The translations under genes were made by a program, and so were the position numbers. From positions 1-63,474 of the forward strand of contig CAMNRM010000026.1 in NCBI GenBank assembly GCA_946553025.1: DNA of 63,474 nt, given 5' to 3'. This DNA is from an uncultured Clostridium sp. GTDB lineage: Bacteria > Bacillota > Clostridia > Lachnospirales > Lachnospiraceae. Positions 44,978-52,768 of the stretch are shown here, one piece after another. The notes below the pieces were generated by a model, which made no database searches, had not been told where the DNA came from, and worked only from the letters and a program-made list of their open reading frames with translations. How positions within the stretch are numbered: position 1 is the stretch's first letter; each line of letters opens with the position of its first letter.

Positions 44978-45532
44978 CTAAAAACGGAATCCATCCTTAA
45001 TCCCGCCCCACTTCTGGTCTTTTTCCGATAAAATCAGTTCCATCCCCTCCGGAATCGGCCAGTTAATCCCGATATCCGGGTCATTCCATGCCAGTCCGCC
45101 CTCATCTCCGGGGTGGTAAAAATCCGTACACTTGTAGACAAACTCGGCCTCGTCGGAGAGCACCAAAAAGCCGTGTGCAAACCCCTCCGGAATATAAAAC
45201 TGCTTCTTATTCTCTGCCGTCAGTTCCACGCCGAACCATTTCCCAAAGGTTTTTGAATCCGAGCGCAGATCCACAGCCACATCAAAAACCGCCCCGCGGA
45301 TCACCCGGACAAGCTTTCCCTGGGGATACTGTTTCTGAAAATGCAGTCCCCGCAGAACACCCTTCACCGACATGGACTGGTTATCCTGGACAAACTTCAT
45401 CATCAGACCTTCCTCGTGAAAGTCCTGCTCATTATAGGTTTCCATAAAATATCCCCTTGCATCGGGAAATACCTTCGGCTCAATCACATACAAACCTTCA
45501 ATTTCATTGGTCGTCACTTTAATCTTGCTCAT
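44978..45532 (-). CDS. rfbC: dTDP-4-dehydrorhamnose 3,5-epimerase
   Basis: Cupin-type epimerase of about 184 residues in dTDP-L-rhamnose synthesis. VFPDARGYFMETYNEQDF, GVLRGLHFQKQYPQGKLVRV with the catalytic His, and YIPEGFAHGFLVLSDEAEF are clear. The start at 45532 follows GGAGGAAAAG; a longer open frame runs back through a 42-bp tandem repeat and is unlikely to be used. The partners rmlA, rmlB and rmlD are not in the window. Confidence 0.95.
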   Translation of the reverse strand: MSKIKVTTNEIEGLYVIEPKVFPDARGYFMETYNEQDFHEEGLMMKFVQDNQSMSVKGVLRGLHFQKQYPQGKLVRVIRGAVFDVAVDLRSDSKTFGKWFGVELTAENKKQFYIPEGFAHGFLVLSDEAEFVYKCTDFYHPGDEGGLAWNDPDIGINWPIPEGMELILSEKDQKWGGIKDGFRF

Positions 45533-45563
45533 CTTTTCCTCCATTTTGTGCGTTTTACAGTCC

Positions 45564-45647
45564 GGCATACTCTTTGTGTACAACCAGGCATATGCTTCGC
45601 AGCCCGGCATACTCTTCGTGTACAGCCAGATATATGCTTCACAGCAT
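45564..45647. repeat. 42-bp tandem duplication upstream of rfbC
   Basis: Two units starting GGCATACTCTT at 45564 and 45606. The unit is 14 codons and would read CEAYIWLYTKSMPG if translated in the rfbC frame, but the ribosome site lies after it. Confidence 0.8.
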
Positions 45648-45678
45648 AACATACGCTATCAGGTACTGCCAGATATTC

Positions 45679-47682
45679 CTACATACACATTGGTACAATC
45701 ACCGTCATCCACATCGTTGTCAGCAAAAGTCCTGCACTGGCGGCTAATACTCCCGTATGATACCACATATTTTTCATATGCGCAACGACCAGACGGGAAT
45801 TCACCAGCAAATACAGAAGATACAGTATCGGAAGATAGTACCTTCCCTGCACCCCGGCAATCACCACCTGCCCCGGAACGGTGTAGGCAATGTACATCGA
45901 AGTCCACACCAGAAGGACACTGGCCCCCAGCATCAAAAAGATCCAAAACTTCTGCCAAAGCTTTAACTCCGCCTGCACAGTCGTCCGGGTATCCGTAATC
46001 ACCGTGTAGGCGACAAGGCCCATGGCAAACCAGGTATAAGGGCTGTCCGCTAAATGGCCCTGAATCGAAAATATATCTTTTCCAAAGACCATCTTGGGGA
46101 GGTTGGCAAAAATATTGTAAAATAAGATCTGCAGATAGCCGAAGAAATGCCCCAGGACATAACTCATCTGCCCGACCTCGCTGGTCGCTCCTCCCCGGGC
46201 ATCCCCTGTAGCCTTGGGCGCAATCAGCACCGGAAGGACGAAGGAAGCCATCAGCCCCAGAAAGAGAAGGACGATTTCTCCCCGCATCAGCCATTTCTGC
46301 CGCTCATCCTTAAACTTTCCGGCGGGAAGCAAAAGCATAATCAGCACCACCGGCGCATAAACCGCCTTTGCACTGCAGCCCAGAAGGAAGCATAAAAGCA
46401 TCCCCCCGTAGGAGGCCAGGCTGATTTTCTTTTCCGGCGTCAGCAGTTCCTTTAAAAAACAGGCCGCTCCCAGGTACAGCCACCCCATCACCCACGGGTC
46501 ATAGGAATAGGTGCAGGCCATAAACAGCGAACTGGGCAAAAGCCCGATAACGCTCATCATTACCTTCCCCACCGGCGTCCGCTTAATCGCCTCATACATC
46601 AGCAGTCCGTACACCAGAAGATTTCCAAGTTTTCCCAGAGTAAACATAATCCCCCAGGGAAAACTGAAGCCTTTGCAGAGTTTCAGCACCAGAGCCATGG
46701 GCAGATAGGAGGCTATGGTCATGGCAGGCATATCGGCATCAACGAAGATGGAACCTGCCTTGTAATCGCTGTTTTCGTTTAAATACTCCCGCAAAGCCTG
46801 CTGTTCCATGGCAGAACCCGGCTGATTCTTCGGCCAGGTATCCACACTGGGCTGCATAAAATTAAAGATGGTCTGGTTAATATTCATCCCCTGGGGAAAA
46901 CTTGCAAGCCCCATCACCCGGTAAAGATGAACTTCTTCATCATAGCCAATCTTATTCACCGGAAGGGCGTAGATCATCAATATCCCCACGCTCAGACAAA
47001 CCGCCAGAAACCCGGCTTCCACATGCCGCCCCAGATACCCCCGAAACAGCCAGAAAAATGCGCCCAGCCCCAGAACCACCCAGAAGAACCCCAGACGATA
47101 CCAGTTAAACGCCGGAACATTCTCTACCGAAAACCCGGTAAATAAAAGCGGCGACATCTCTTTCCCGTCCTCTTTTTCAAGCCCCTCCAAAAGCGCCCGA
47201 TCAACGGATAACACAATGGACTCGGTTTTTTTGCCGATTTTTAAGCTGGAAGAATCCACACATCGGGGATTAAAATCCTCCAGCAAAAGATCCTGCCCGG
47301 GATCGGCCTCGCCATAGGCATTATAATAGCAGATATAGGCTTTTAAATTCAGCAGATAATCATAGGCAAAGGAATAGACGAACCGATCCACGTAAGCACC
47401 GTCCAATGCTATCGTAAGCTTCCCCACATCCTCCGTCAGCAAAAATCCTTCCTCCGTCCGCGTAAAGCCCTCGGCAATCACCGTATCCATGGAGATTTCC
47501 CGGATACCCCGGTTCTGTCTTTTTAATACGGGAACATTGCAGAAATACTCCAGACCAAAGCCCAGGACAACGACCAGAAGAAAGGCAATCCCATATTTCA
47601 GCCAGTGTTCCCCGCCCGCAGCCTTCCGGGATTTTAACCCCTTTTTGGCCCCGTGCAGCACCGATTCTTTTTTCTCACTCAT
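45679..47682 (-). CDS. DUF2142 membrane protein
   Basis: About 667 residues: a basic cytoplasmic start, one helix (HWLKYGIAFLLVVVLGFGLE), an outer soluble domain of about 170 residues, then ten or more helices. GYDEEVHLYRVMGLASFPQG after a helix, with acidic residues, is characteristic of DUF2142 proteins, which are found in surface-glycan loci and are thought to be GT-C-like. GGGGAGG precedes the ATG at 47682, which overlaps the DUF2304 stop by eight bases. Confidence 0.85.
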   Translation of the reverse strand: MSEKKESVLHGAKKGLKSRKAAGGEHWLKYGIAFLLVVVLGFGLEYFCNVPVLKRQNRGIREISMDTVIAEGFTRTEEGFLLTEDVGKLTIALDGAYVDRFVYSFAYDYLLNLKAYICYYNAYGEADPGQDLLLEDFNPRCVDSSSLKIGKKTESIVLSVDRALLEGLEKEDGKEMSPLLFTGFSVENVPAFNWYRLGFFWVVLGLGAFFWLFRGYLGRHVEAGFLAVCLSVGILMIYALPVNKIGYDEEVHLYRVMGLASFPQGMNINQTIFNFMQPSVDTWPKNQPGSAMEQQALREYLNENSDYKAGSIFVDADMPAMTIASYLPMALVLKLCKGFSFPWGIMFTLGKLGNLLVYGLLMYEAIKRTPVGKVMMSVIGLLPSSLFMACTYSYDPWVMGWLYLGAACFLKELLTPEKKISLASYGGMLLCFLLGCSAKAVYAPVVLIMLLLPAGKFKDERQKWLMRGEIVLLFLGLMASFVLPVLIAPKATGDARGGATSEVGQMSYVLGHFFGYLQILFYNIFANLPKMVFGKDIFSIQGHLADSPYTWFAMGLVAYTVITDTRTTVQAELKLWQKFWIFLMLGASVLLVWTSMYIAYTVPGQVVIAGVQGRYYLPILYLLYLLVNSRLVVAHMKNMWYHTGVLAASAGLLLTTMWMTVIVPMCM

Positions 47683-48064
47683 CTTCTTCCTCCCCACAGG
47701 CCCCTTCTTCTTTCTTTGTCCCTTTTTCCCTCTGTTCCAGCTCGTAGAGGGCAAGCTTCTGCGCCAGCTCCTTTAACTTGGTTTCCTGCTGGGACATACG
47801 GATCGTCATGGAAAACACCCGCATTAACAACAGAAAAATCATAAGAAGGAACAAAAAGTTTACCGTCGCATAGATCCCCAGCAAATGTGCCAGGAAATCC
47901 GCCACCGGCGGAAAAAGACTGAACAGCACGAACATAAAGGAAACCAGCACCCAGAAAATCGAATCCTCAATCTGCAGCTTTGCCTTTCTAATCTTTTGTA
48001 TCATCATTATCATCGTTGCGGCAGATACCAGAATCAGCACCACACGAAGCATCATTGTCATCAT
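47675..48064 (-). CDS. DUF2304 small membrane protein
   Basis: 129 residues: three hydrophobic helices (LRVVLILVSAATMIMMIQ, IFWVLVSFMFVLFSLFPPVADFLA and VNFLFLLMIFLLLMRVFSM), then a coiled, charged C-terminus (QQETKLKELAQKLALYELEQ). DUF2304 proteins accompany family 2 transferases in glycan clusters and may act as their membrane partners. The ATG overlaps the stop of the preceding transferase (ATGA), a strong sign of coupling. Confidence 0.88.
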   Translation of the reverse strand: MMTMMLRVVLILVSAATMIMMIQKIRKAKLQIEDSIFWVLVSFMFVLFSLFPPVADFLAHLLGIYATVNFLFLLMIFLLLMRVFSMTIRMSQQETKLKELAQKLALYELEQREKGTKKEEGACGEEEDE

Positions 48065-49104
48065 CTTACTTCCCTGCTTTCTTTCGACAAAGACTTTCTT
48101 TTATCCTTCTTACACCCATGTTTTTCGTTCTTGTGTTTTTTTGCCGCAAAACCGCCGATACTTTCCCAGTACGTCGGATTCATGGTACAGCACCGAATAA
48201 CCCAGCCGGGAAGACTGCGGTAATGCTTTCCCAGAAGATAACCCGCATACTTGCAGCCGCTTTTTATCACCAGGTCAAAAAGCAGCCAGGGCTTTTTGCT
48301 TCTTATCAGATAACGGGCCGTCTGCTTCACCAGGCGGATTCCCTCTCCTTCCGAGGGAACACCAAAAAACACATCCGGATAATCCGCCTGGGATACCCCC
48401 AGATCAAAATTTCGGTGAAACTGCTGCCTGCCGCTGTAGTTATGGGCGTGGATAACCCTTGCCCCGCCCTGATAAACCACGGCATAGCCCGCCTGCACCG
48501 CCCTTCCGGCAAAAACCATATCCTCATTAAAAATCGCCGGATAAACAAAACCGCCCTGCCGGTCATAGATTTCCCGGCGGTAGGCACAGCAGACATTCGA
48601 GGCCATATAAGTTTTTATCCCAAGACGGGGAAGATCTGCCATCGTTTTAACCAGATCCTTGTTCGGATAGCTGAAATGCCTGGTGTAGCGCTCTATCGGC
48701 CCGCTCGTCTTATCGGGAAGCTGCCTGGCATACACAACCGCCGGGACTTCCCCCAAAGGCCCGCGAAGCGAAAACCCTTCCATAATTCTTTCGATAAGAT
48801 GCGTATCCGCGGGGACGGCATCATCGGTCATGCACAAAAAAACATCCGCCGTTGACAACTCCACCCCCTGCCGCCTGGTCTTCCCATGGTCAAACTCTTC
48901 TTTTTTAATATGGCGAAGAACTAAATTCTGCAGCTTTTTCTCCCATGCGCCGTTCCAGTATTTTTCTTCGGTATTAAGCACAATGATTTGATTTACCGGA
49001 TAGGTCTGTTTTTGAAGCATCGCAAGAAGCTTACGGAATTTTTCCCCCGGCTTATAGACCGGAATAATCACATCAATGGTCAGTTTCCTTTTCTCGGTTT
49101 CCAT
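48061..49104 (-). CDS. Glycosyltransferase family 2 (rhamnosyltransferase-like)
   Basis: About 347 residues. IDVIIPVYKPGEKFRKLLAML at the start, FLCMTDDAVPADTHLIERI with the acidic metal site, and FNEDMVFAGRAVQAGYAVVY with the ED motif are GT-A features of bacterial rhamnosyltransferases. Rhamnose as donor would fit rfbC nearby, but this is inference. The ATG at 49104 follows GGGAGG. The end is very basic (KKHKNEKHGCKKDKRKS). Confidence 0.85.
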   Translation of the reverse strand: METEKRKLTIDVIIPVYKPGEKFRKLLAMLQKQTYPVNQIIVLNTEEKYWNGAWEKKLQNLVLRHIKKEEFDHGKTRRQGVELSTADVFLCMTDDAVPADTHLIERIMEGFSLRGPLGEVPAVVYARQLPDKTSGPIERYTRHFSYPNKDLVKTMADLPRLGIKTYMASNVCCAYRREIYDRQGGFVYPAIFNEDMVFAGRAVQAGYAVVYQGGARVIHAHNYSGRQQFHRNFDLGVSQADYPDVFFGVPSEGEGIRLVKQTARYLIRSKKPWLLFDLVIKSGCKYAGYLLGKHYRSLPGWVIRCCTMNPTYWESIGGFAAKKHKNEKHGCKKDKRKSLSKESREVR

Positions 49105-49145
49105 GTTTTCCTCCCTTCTATGCACGCTTTTTAATAACGCAGAAC

Positions 49146-49196
49146 GTTACTGTTCACACGTTCACAGCAAGTACGCAGACCTACGTGAACAGTAAC
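49146..49196. repeat. Dispersed element copy with 12-bp inverted arms
   Basis: GTTACTGTTCAC (49146-49157) and GTGAACAGTAAC (49185-49196) are a perfect 12-bp inverted repeat with a 27-base loop. The first 26 bases match the copy at 1447 with three changes. It fills the junction between the flippase and the next transferase and has no T run. Confidence 0.75.
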
Positions 49197-49206
49197 CGCA
49201 GAACAT

Positions 49207-50529
49207 CTATTCATTGTCAGGCTTTCGCCAAAGTTCCCAGGCAACACATCCGCCAAACCCTAAAAGTTCCACGCCCATCAGCCCGCCGTACACCGCCGCC
49301 GCCCCGGGGATAGCAAAACGGGCCACCAGTGCAGGAGCCGCAAAAAGGGCAATCCCTGCCGTCAGAAGATACACCGCAAAAATCCGTTTTTGTCTGCGCA
49401 TAACCACCAGGCTGTAATAGCACAGGTTGGCAAAGGCATAAATCCCGCCGCCAAAGACAATCCCGGTAAAGCTTCCCCGGTAGAGGGAAAGGGTTCCCCG
49501 AAAAGCTGTGCCAAGCAGCATTTCCATCAGGGAAAGAACGAACGGGCCGATAAACCAGGCCCCGCCCACCGCCAGCACGGTAAGGCCCGCGATAATCCCG
49601 CCGATTTTTTTCATCAGCCCTGAAAATGCCCTTCGATCCCCCGTTTCCCAGCAGGCAGTCATCTTCGTTAAAAACGGGCGGATAACGAAATTAGCCACCA
49701 GGTAAATCACGGACGTCGGCATGAACAGCAAATTAAAGTAACCGGAAGCCGCATCATTTAACTGGCTGTCAATCGCATACTTGGCCGAGGAAAAAATATA
49801 AAAATCCAAAAATACGGAAATAAACAGCAGTCCTCCCTGAACAGACAACCGCCGGATTTCTCCCCGCCGCACCGACCAGTCAACACCGTAAAGCTCCCGG
49901 ATAACACCAAAATCAAACAAAAAAAATCCCAAAACCTGAGCCAGCACCGCCGACACACAGGCCAAAAGAAGGTCTTTTTTCCAAAGCAGCGCCAGCAAAA
50001 ACACCGTTACGGATAAGATGGTCCGAAACGTATTGGCCTTTCCCGTCAGGTAAAGACTTCCCCGGCGCTGAAACTCCGACTCATACACATCCGCATAGCC
50101 GTCAATAATTTTATACACCGCAAGCAAAAACACCGCCGTCGCCTTTGCCCCGCCGTAAGCGCCCGAAAAAACCATCCATGCAGAAAATCCCGCAGCCATC
50201 AAAAGCGCCGCCGCAGACGTAAGCTTCCGGTGCCTTAGGTATTCCCCAAAAGAATAGCCTCCGCTTTCCTTCCCCGCATCCGTAGCCTGAAACGGGCGAA
50301 GGCCGTAGTAGGCCACGGTAAACATCTGCTGGCCCACCGTACTGAATCCCACGGCAAACACGCCGCTGGCATCCGCCCCGGCAATCCGCATAACCAGAAA
50401 GGACAAAACCATGCTGGCCGCCGCATAGACAAAGCTGCCCAGCATGTTCCAGATCATGTTCTGCCGCTCCGGCCTTTCCCCCTTATACAAAAAGAGCCGA
50501 AAAAACCGGCGAAATCGTTTCTCTGTCAT
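49207..50529 (-). CDS. Wzx-like flippase / polysaccharide biosynthesis membrane protein
   Basis: About 440 residues with 12 hydrophobic helices, for example NMIWNMLGSFVYAAASMVLS at the start and DAASGYFNLLFMPTSVIYLV in the middle, the pattern of the MATE/MOP flippases that turn lipid-linked sugars across the membrane. The start at 50529 has AGGAG seven bases before it. It is a second export protein in a cluster that also has an ABC exporter, so it may serve a lipid-linked side sugar or a second polymer. Confidence 0.8.
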   Translation of the reverse strand: MTEKRFRRFFRLFLYKGERPERQNMIWNMLGSFVYAAASMVLSFLVMRIAGADASGVFAVGFSTVGQQMFTVAYYGLRPFQATDAGKESGGYSFGEYLRHRKLTSAAALLMAAGFSAWMVFSGAYGGAKATAVFLLAVYKIIDGYADVYESEFQRRGSLYLTGKANTFRTILSVTVFLLALLWKKDLLLACVSAVLAQVLGFFLFDFGVIRELYGVDWSVRRGEIRRLSVQGGLLFISVFLDFYIFSSAKYAIDSQLNDAASGYFNLLFMPTSVIYLVANFVIRPFLTKMTACWETGDRRAFSGLMKKIGGIIAGLTVLAVGGAWFIGPFVLSLMEMLLGTAFRGTLSLYRGSFTGIVFGGGIYAFANLCYYSLVVMRRQKRIFAVYLLTAGIALFAAPALVARFAIPGAAAVYGGLMGVELLGFGGCVAWELWRKPDNE

Positions 50530-50613
50530 CGCTCTGCTCCTGCACTGTCCATTTCCAAACCTTAGAGAACCTGCCGCACGCAAAGACCTGCACACCTGCG
50601 GCCTGTCCTCTGC

Positions 50614-50639
50614 GTTCCTGTTCACATATTCACCGCAAC
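50614..50639. repeat. 26-bp dispersed element, copy
   Basis: Aligns over 26 bases with the copy at 1447 with four changes. The core CTGTTCACATATTCAC is kept. It lies between the flippase gene and the transferase gene ending at 50644. Confidence 0.65.
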
Positions 50640-50643
50640 CCCG

Positions 50644-51333
50644 CTACTGCCGCAGGCGGAAATTTTGAATTAAAAAGATGGAAATCAGCATCCTCACCAT
50701 ATATTTTGCCGCCACCAGGGGCTTTAAATAGCTTTCCCCGGCCAGACGCTCGCCAATCTCCACCTGAACCTCGGCAACCTTTGCTCCCTGCTTCAGCAGA
50801 AAAGAAATGGTATCCGGCTCCGGCCCATAGTTTAAATTCAAGGCAAACTCCCGAATCATCTCCCGGTTAAACATCCGCATACCCGAAGTAGGATCAGAAA
50901 TCCTCACCCCCGTAGTCAGCCGGATAGCCAGGGCCAATATACGGCTTCCCAGCATACGCATACCGCCCCCCTTGGGGCATTCCACAAAGCGGGAGCCAAT
51001 CACGATATCGTAGCCTTCCACTATTTTTTCATAAATTTTTTCAATATATTCCGGCCGGTGCTGCCCGTCGCCGTCAAACTGAATCGCATAGGGATAGCCT
51101 TTTTCATAGGCATACTTCATCCCCGCCTGAAAGCACCCGGCAAGTCCCAAATTTACCGGAAGGTTTAACATATGATAGCCCTTTTCCCGGCAGATCTGCG
51201 CCGTCCGATCGGTGGAGCCGTCATTGACCACCAGATAGTCCAGACGGGGAAAATGTTCCTTAATCTCCCCGACAACCCGTTCAATATTTTTCTCTTCATT
51301 GTACGAAGGAATAATCAGCAAAACATCCTGCAT
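50644..51333 (-). CDS. Glycosyltransferase family 2 (DPM1-like)
   Basis: About 229 residues without helices at the C-terminus. VLLIIPSYNEEKNIERVVGEI, YLVVNDGSTDRTAQICREKG and AIQFDGDGQHRPEYI are typical of dolichol/undecaprenyl-phosphate sugar synthases, and FRLRQ ends the protein. GGAGGAAAG precedes the ATG at 51333. It may prime the lipid carrier; the sugar is unknown. A DUF2304 protein downstream in the operon is a common partner for such enzymes. Confidence 0.85.
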   Translation of the reverse strand: MQDVLLIIPSYNEEKNIERVVGEIKEHFPRLDYLVVNDGSTDRTAQICREKGYHMLNLPVNLGLAGCFQAGMKYAYEKGYPYAIQFDGDGQHRPEYIEKIYEKIVEGYDIVIGSRFVECPKGGGMRMLGSRILALAIRLTTGVRISDPTSGMRMFNREMIREFALNLNYGPEPDTISFLLKQGAKVAEVQVEIGERLAGESYLKPLVAAKYMVRMLISIFLIQNFRLRQ

Positions 51334-51366
51334 AAGTCTTTCCTCCACACGCAAAACTGCGCAAAT

Positions 51367-52488
51367 TTATTTCCGGAGAATGATCCGGCAGATTTCATCT
51401 ACGGTTTCCAAGGCCAGATCCGCATACAGCGGCAGGGTTAAAATCTCCCTGGATACCTTCCCGGCAATGGGTGTGTCCTCCGGCGAAAAGCGATCCCGGT
51501 AGCACTGGTAAGCATTGATACAGGGATAAAAATACTTTCGCGGATGAATATTTTCCTCCAAAAGCTGCGCCATCACCTGATCCCGGTTCTTAAAAGAATC
51601 CTTAAAGGCCACCGGCATATAGCTGTAGTTTCGCCTTAAGCCCTCCGGCTCCGGACATAAGACAATTCCCGGATGCCCCGAAAGATTTTCCCGGTAGCGC
51701 AGATAAAGCTTTTTGCGCTTTTCCATCTCCTGGGCAATGTGCTTTAGATTACACAGACCCATCGCCGCCTGAAACTCGTTCATCTTGCCGTTGCCGCCCA
51801 CCAGCTCCACGGTTTCCTCGTCCATAATGCCGAAGTTTTTAAGACCGTTTAGCGCATGTTCCAAAGCCCCGTCCTTAAACGCCACGGCACCGCCCTCGAT
51901 GGTGTGGAAAACCTTCGTGGCATGAAAGCTGAACATGCTGGCATCCCCAAAGGAGGCCGCGCTCTCCCCGTTAAATGCTTCCCCAAAAGCATGGGCAGCA
52001 TCATAAATCACCTTCAGCCCGTGGCGGCCGGCAATTTCCTCAATCTCCTTCACCTTACAGATATTTCCATAAACATGTACCGGAAGAATGGCTGTGGTCT
52101 TTTCGGTAATCTTCTCCTCGATTTTTTCCGGGTCAAGCGTATAGTCGTCCGGCCGGATATCGGCAAATACCGGGGTAAGCCCGTTCTGCACGATGGCATG
52201 GGTGGTCGAGGCAAAGCTAAATGGCGTGGTAATCACTTCCCCGGACAATTCAAATGCCCGCAGGACACACTCTAGGGCCATGTGTCCGTTTATAAACAGC
52301 GTAAGCCCCGGCGTGTCCAAGTAAGCCTTGAGTTCACGCTCCAGGCGCTGGTGGAAATCTCCCATATTCGTCAGCCACCGGCTCTCCCACAATTCTTTAA
52401 TCAGTTCACTGTACTCCTCAAAAGGCGGCATGGAGGATCGCGTCACCAAAACCGGTGCCTTCCCCGTAACCGGCATCTCTTCTTTCAT
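51367..52488 (-). CDS. DegT/DnrJ/EryC1/StrS sugar aminotransferase
   Basis: PLP enzyme of about 373 residues that aminates a keto-sugar nucleotide. The PLP Lys is in ASMFSFHATKVFHTIEGGAV near residue 185, so unlike RfbH this is a real aminotransferase. VITTPFSFASTTHAIVQNG and YDAAHAFGE are further family motifs. AAAGGTG lies before the ATG at 52488. It is the first gene of the large minus-strand cluster. Its keto-sugar substrate is not made by any identified neighbour other than the CDP-4-keto sugars or a product made elsewhere. Confidence 0.9.
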   Translation of the reverse strand: MKEEMPVTGKAPVLVTRSSMPPFEEYSELIKELWESRWLTNMGDFHQRLERELKAYLDTPGLTLFINGHMALECVLRAFELSGEVITTPFSFASTTHAIVQNGLTPVFADIRPDDYTLDPEKIEEKITEKTTAILPVHVYGNICKVKEIEEIAGRHGLKVIYDAAHAFGEAFNGESAASFGDASMFSFHATKVFHTIEGGAVAFKDGALEHALNGLKNFGIMDEETVELVGGNGKMNEFQAAMGLCNLKHIAQEMEKRKKLYLRYRENLSGHPGIVLCPEPEGLRRNYSYMPVAFKDSFKNRDQVMAQLLEENIHPRKYFYPCINAYQCYRDRFSPEDTPIAGKVSREILTLPLYADLALETVDEICRIILRK

Positions 52489-52597
52489 CGGCTGCACCTT
52501 TACCTTTTCTTTGCTTCTTCTAATCTCTAATCATTACATTTTTCAGTCATAATCGTTACGATTTTACAATATTGCCAATTAAAAGTAAAGCTTCTCT

Positions 52598-52626
52598 TGC
52601 TTTTTTTCCTCAAATATATTAAATTA
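52598..52626 (+). promoter_or_regulatory. Possible promoter of the L,D-transpeptidase gene
   Basis: TTGCTT (52598-52603) and TAAATT (52621-52626) are 17 bases apart, predicting a leader of about 135 bases. The same 280-bp region must hold the start of the large minus-strand cluster; ATCGTTACGAT (an 11-base palindrome near 52548) lies there and may be an operator. Confidence 0.45.
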
Positions 52627-52642
52627 ATAGTGATGTCCCATG

Positions 52643-52684
52643 GCAGCTTGGCTTCTTTCGCAGGTAATGCCAAAACTTCTGCCG
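52643..52684 (+). promoter_or_regulatory. Hairpin in the leader of the L,D-transpeptidase gene
   Basis: GGCAG/CTGCC encloses TTGGC/GCCAA, a two-part stem, followed by a second small hairpin with arms CATTC/GAATG just before the ribosome site. I cannot match it to a known riboswitch. Confidence 0.35.
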
Positions 52685-52768
52685 GACTCAATTGAGGAAC
52701 AATAATGTTTACCTATCAGCCAGACGTTCATTCTTTCGCTGAATGGTAAGTGAACAGGAGGAAAAACC

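Noticed and set aside
45533-45652. Repeat-containing N-terminal extension of RfbC
   Set aside because: The ribosome site GGAGGAAAAG precedes the internal Met, and the epimerase family starts there.
52643-52684. Known riboswitch in front of the L,D-transpeptidase gene
   Set aside because: The hairpins do not carry the conserved cores of c-di-GMP, c-di-AMP, SAM or lysine riboswitches.
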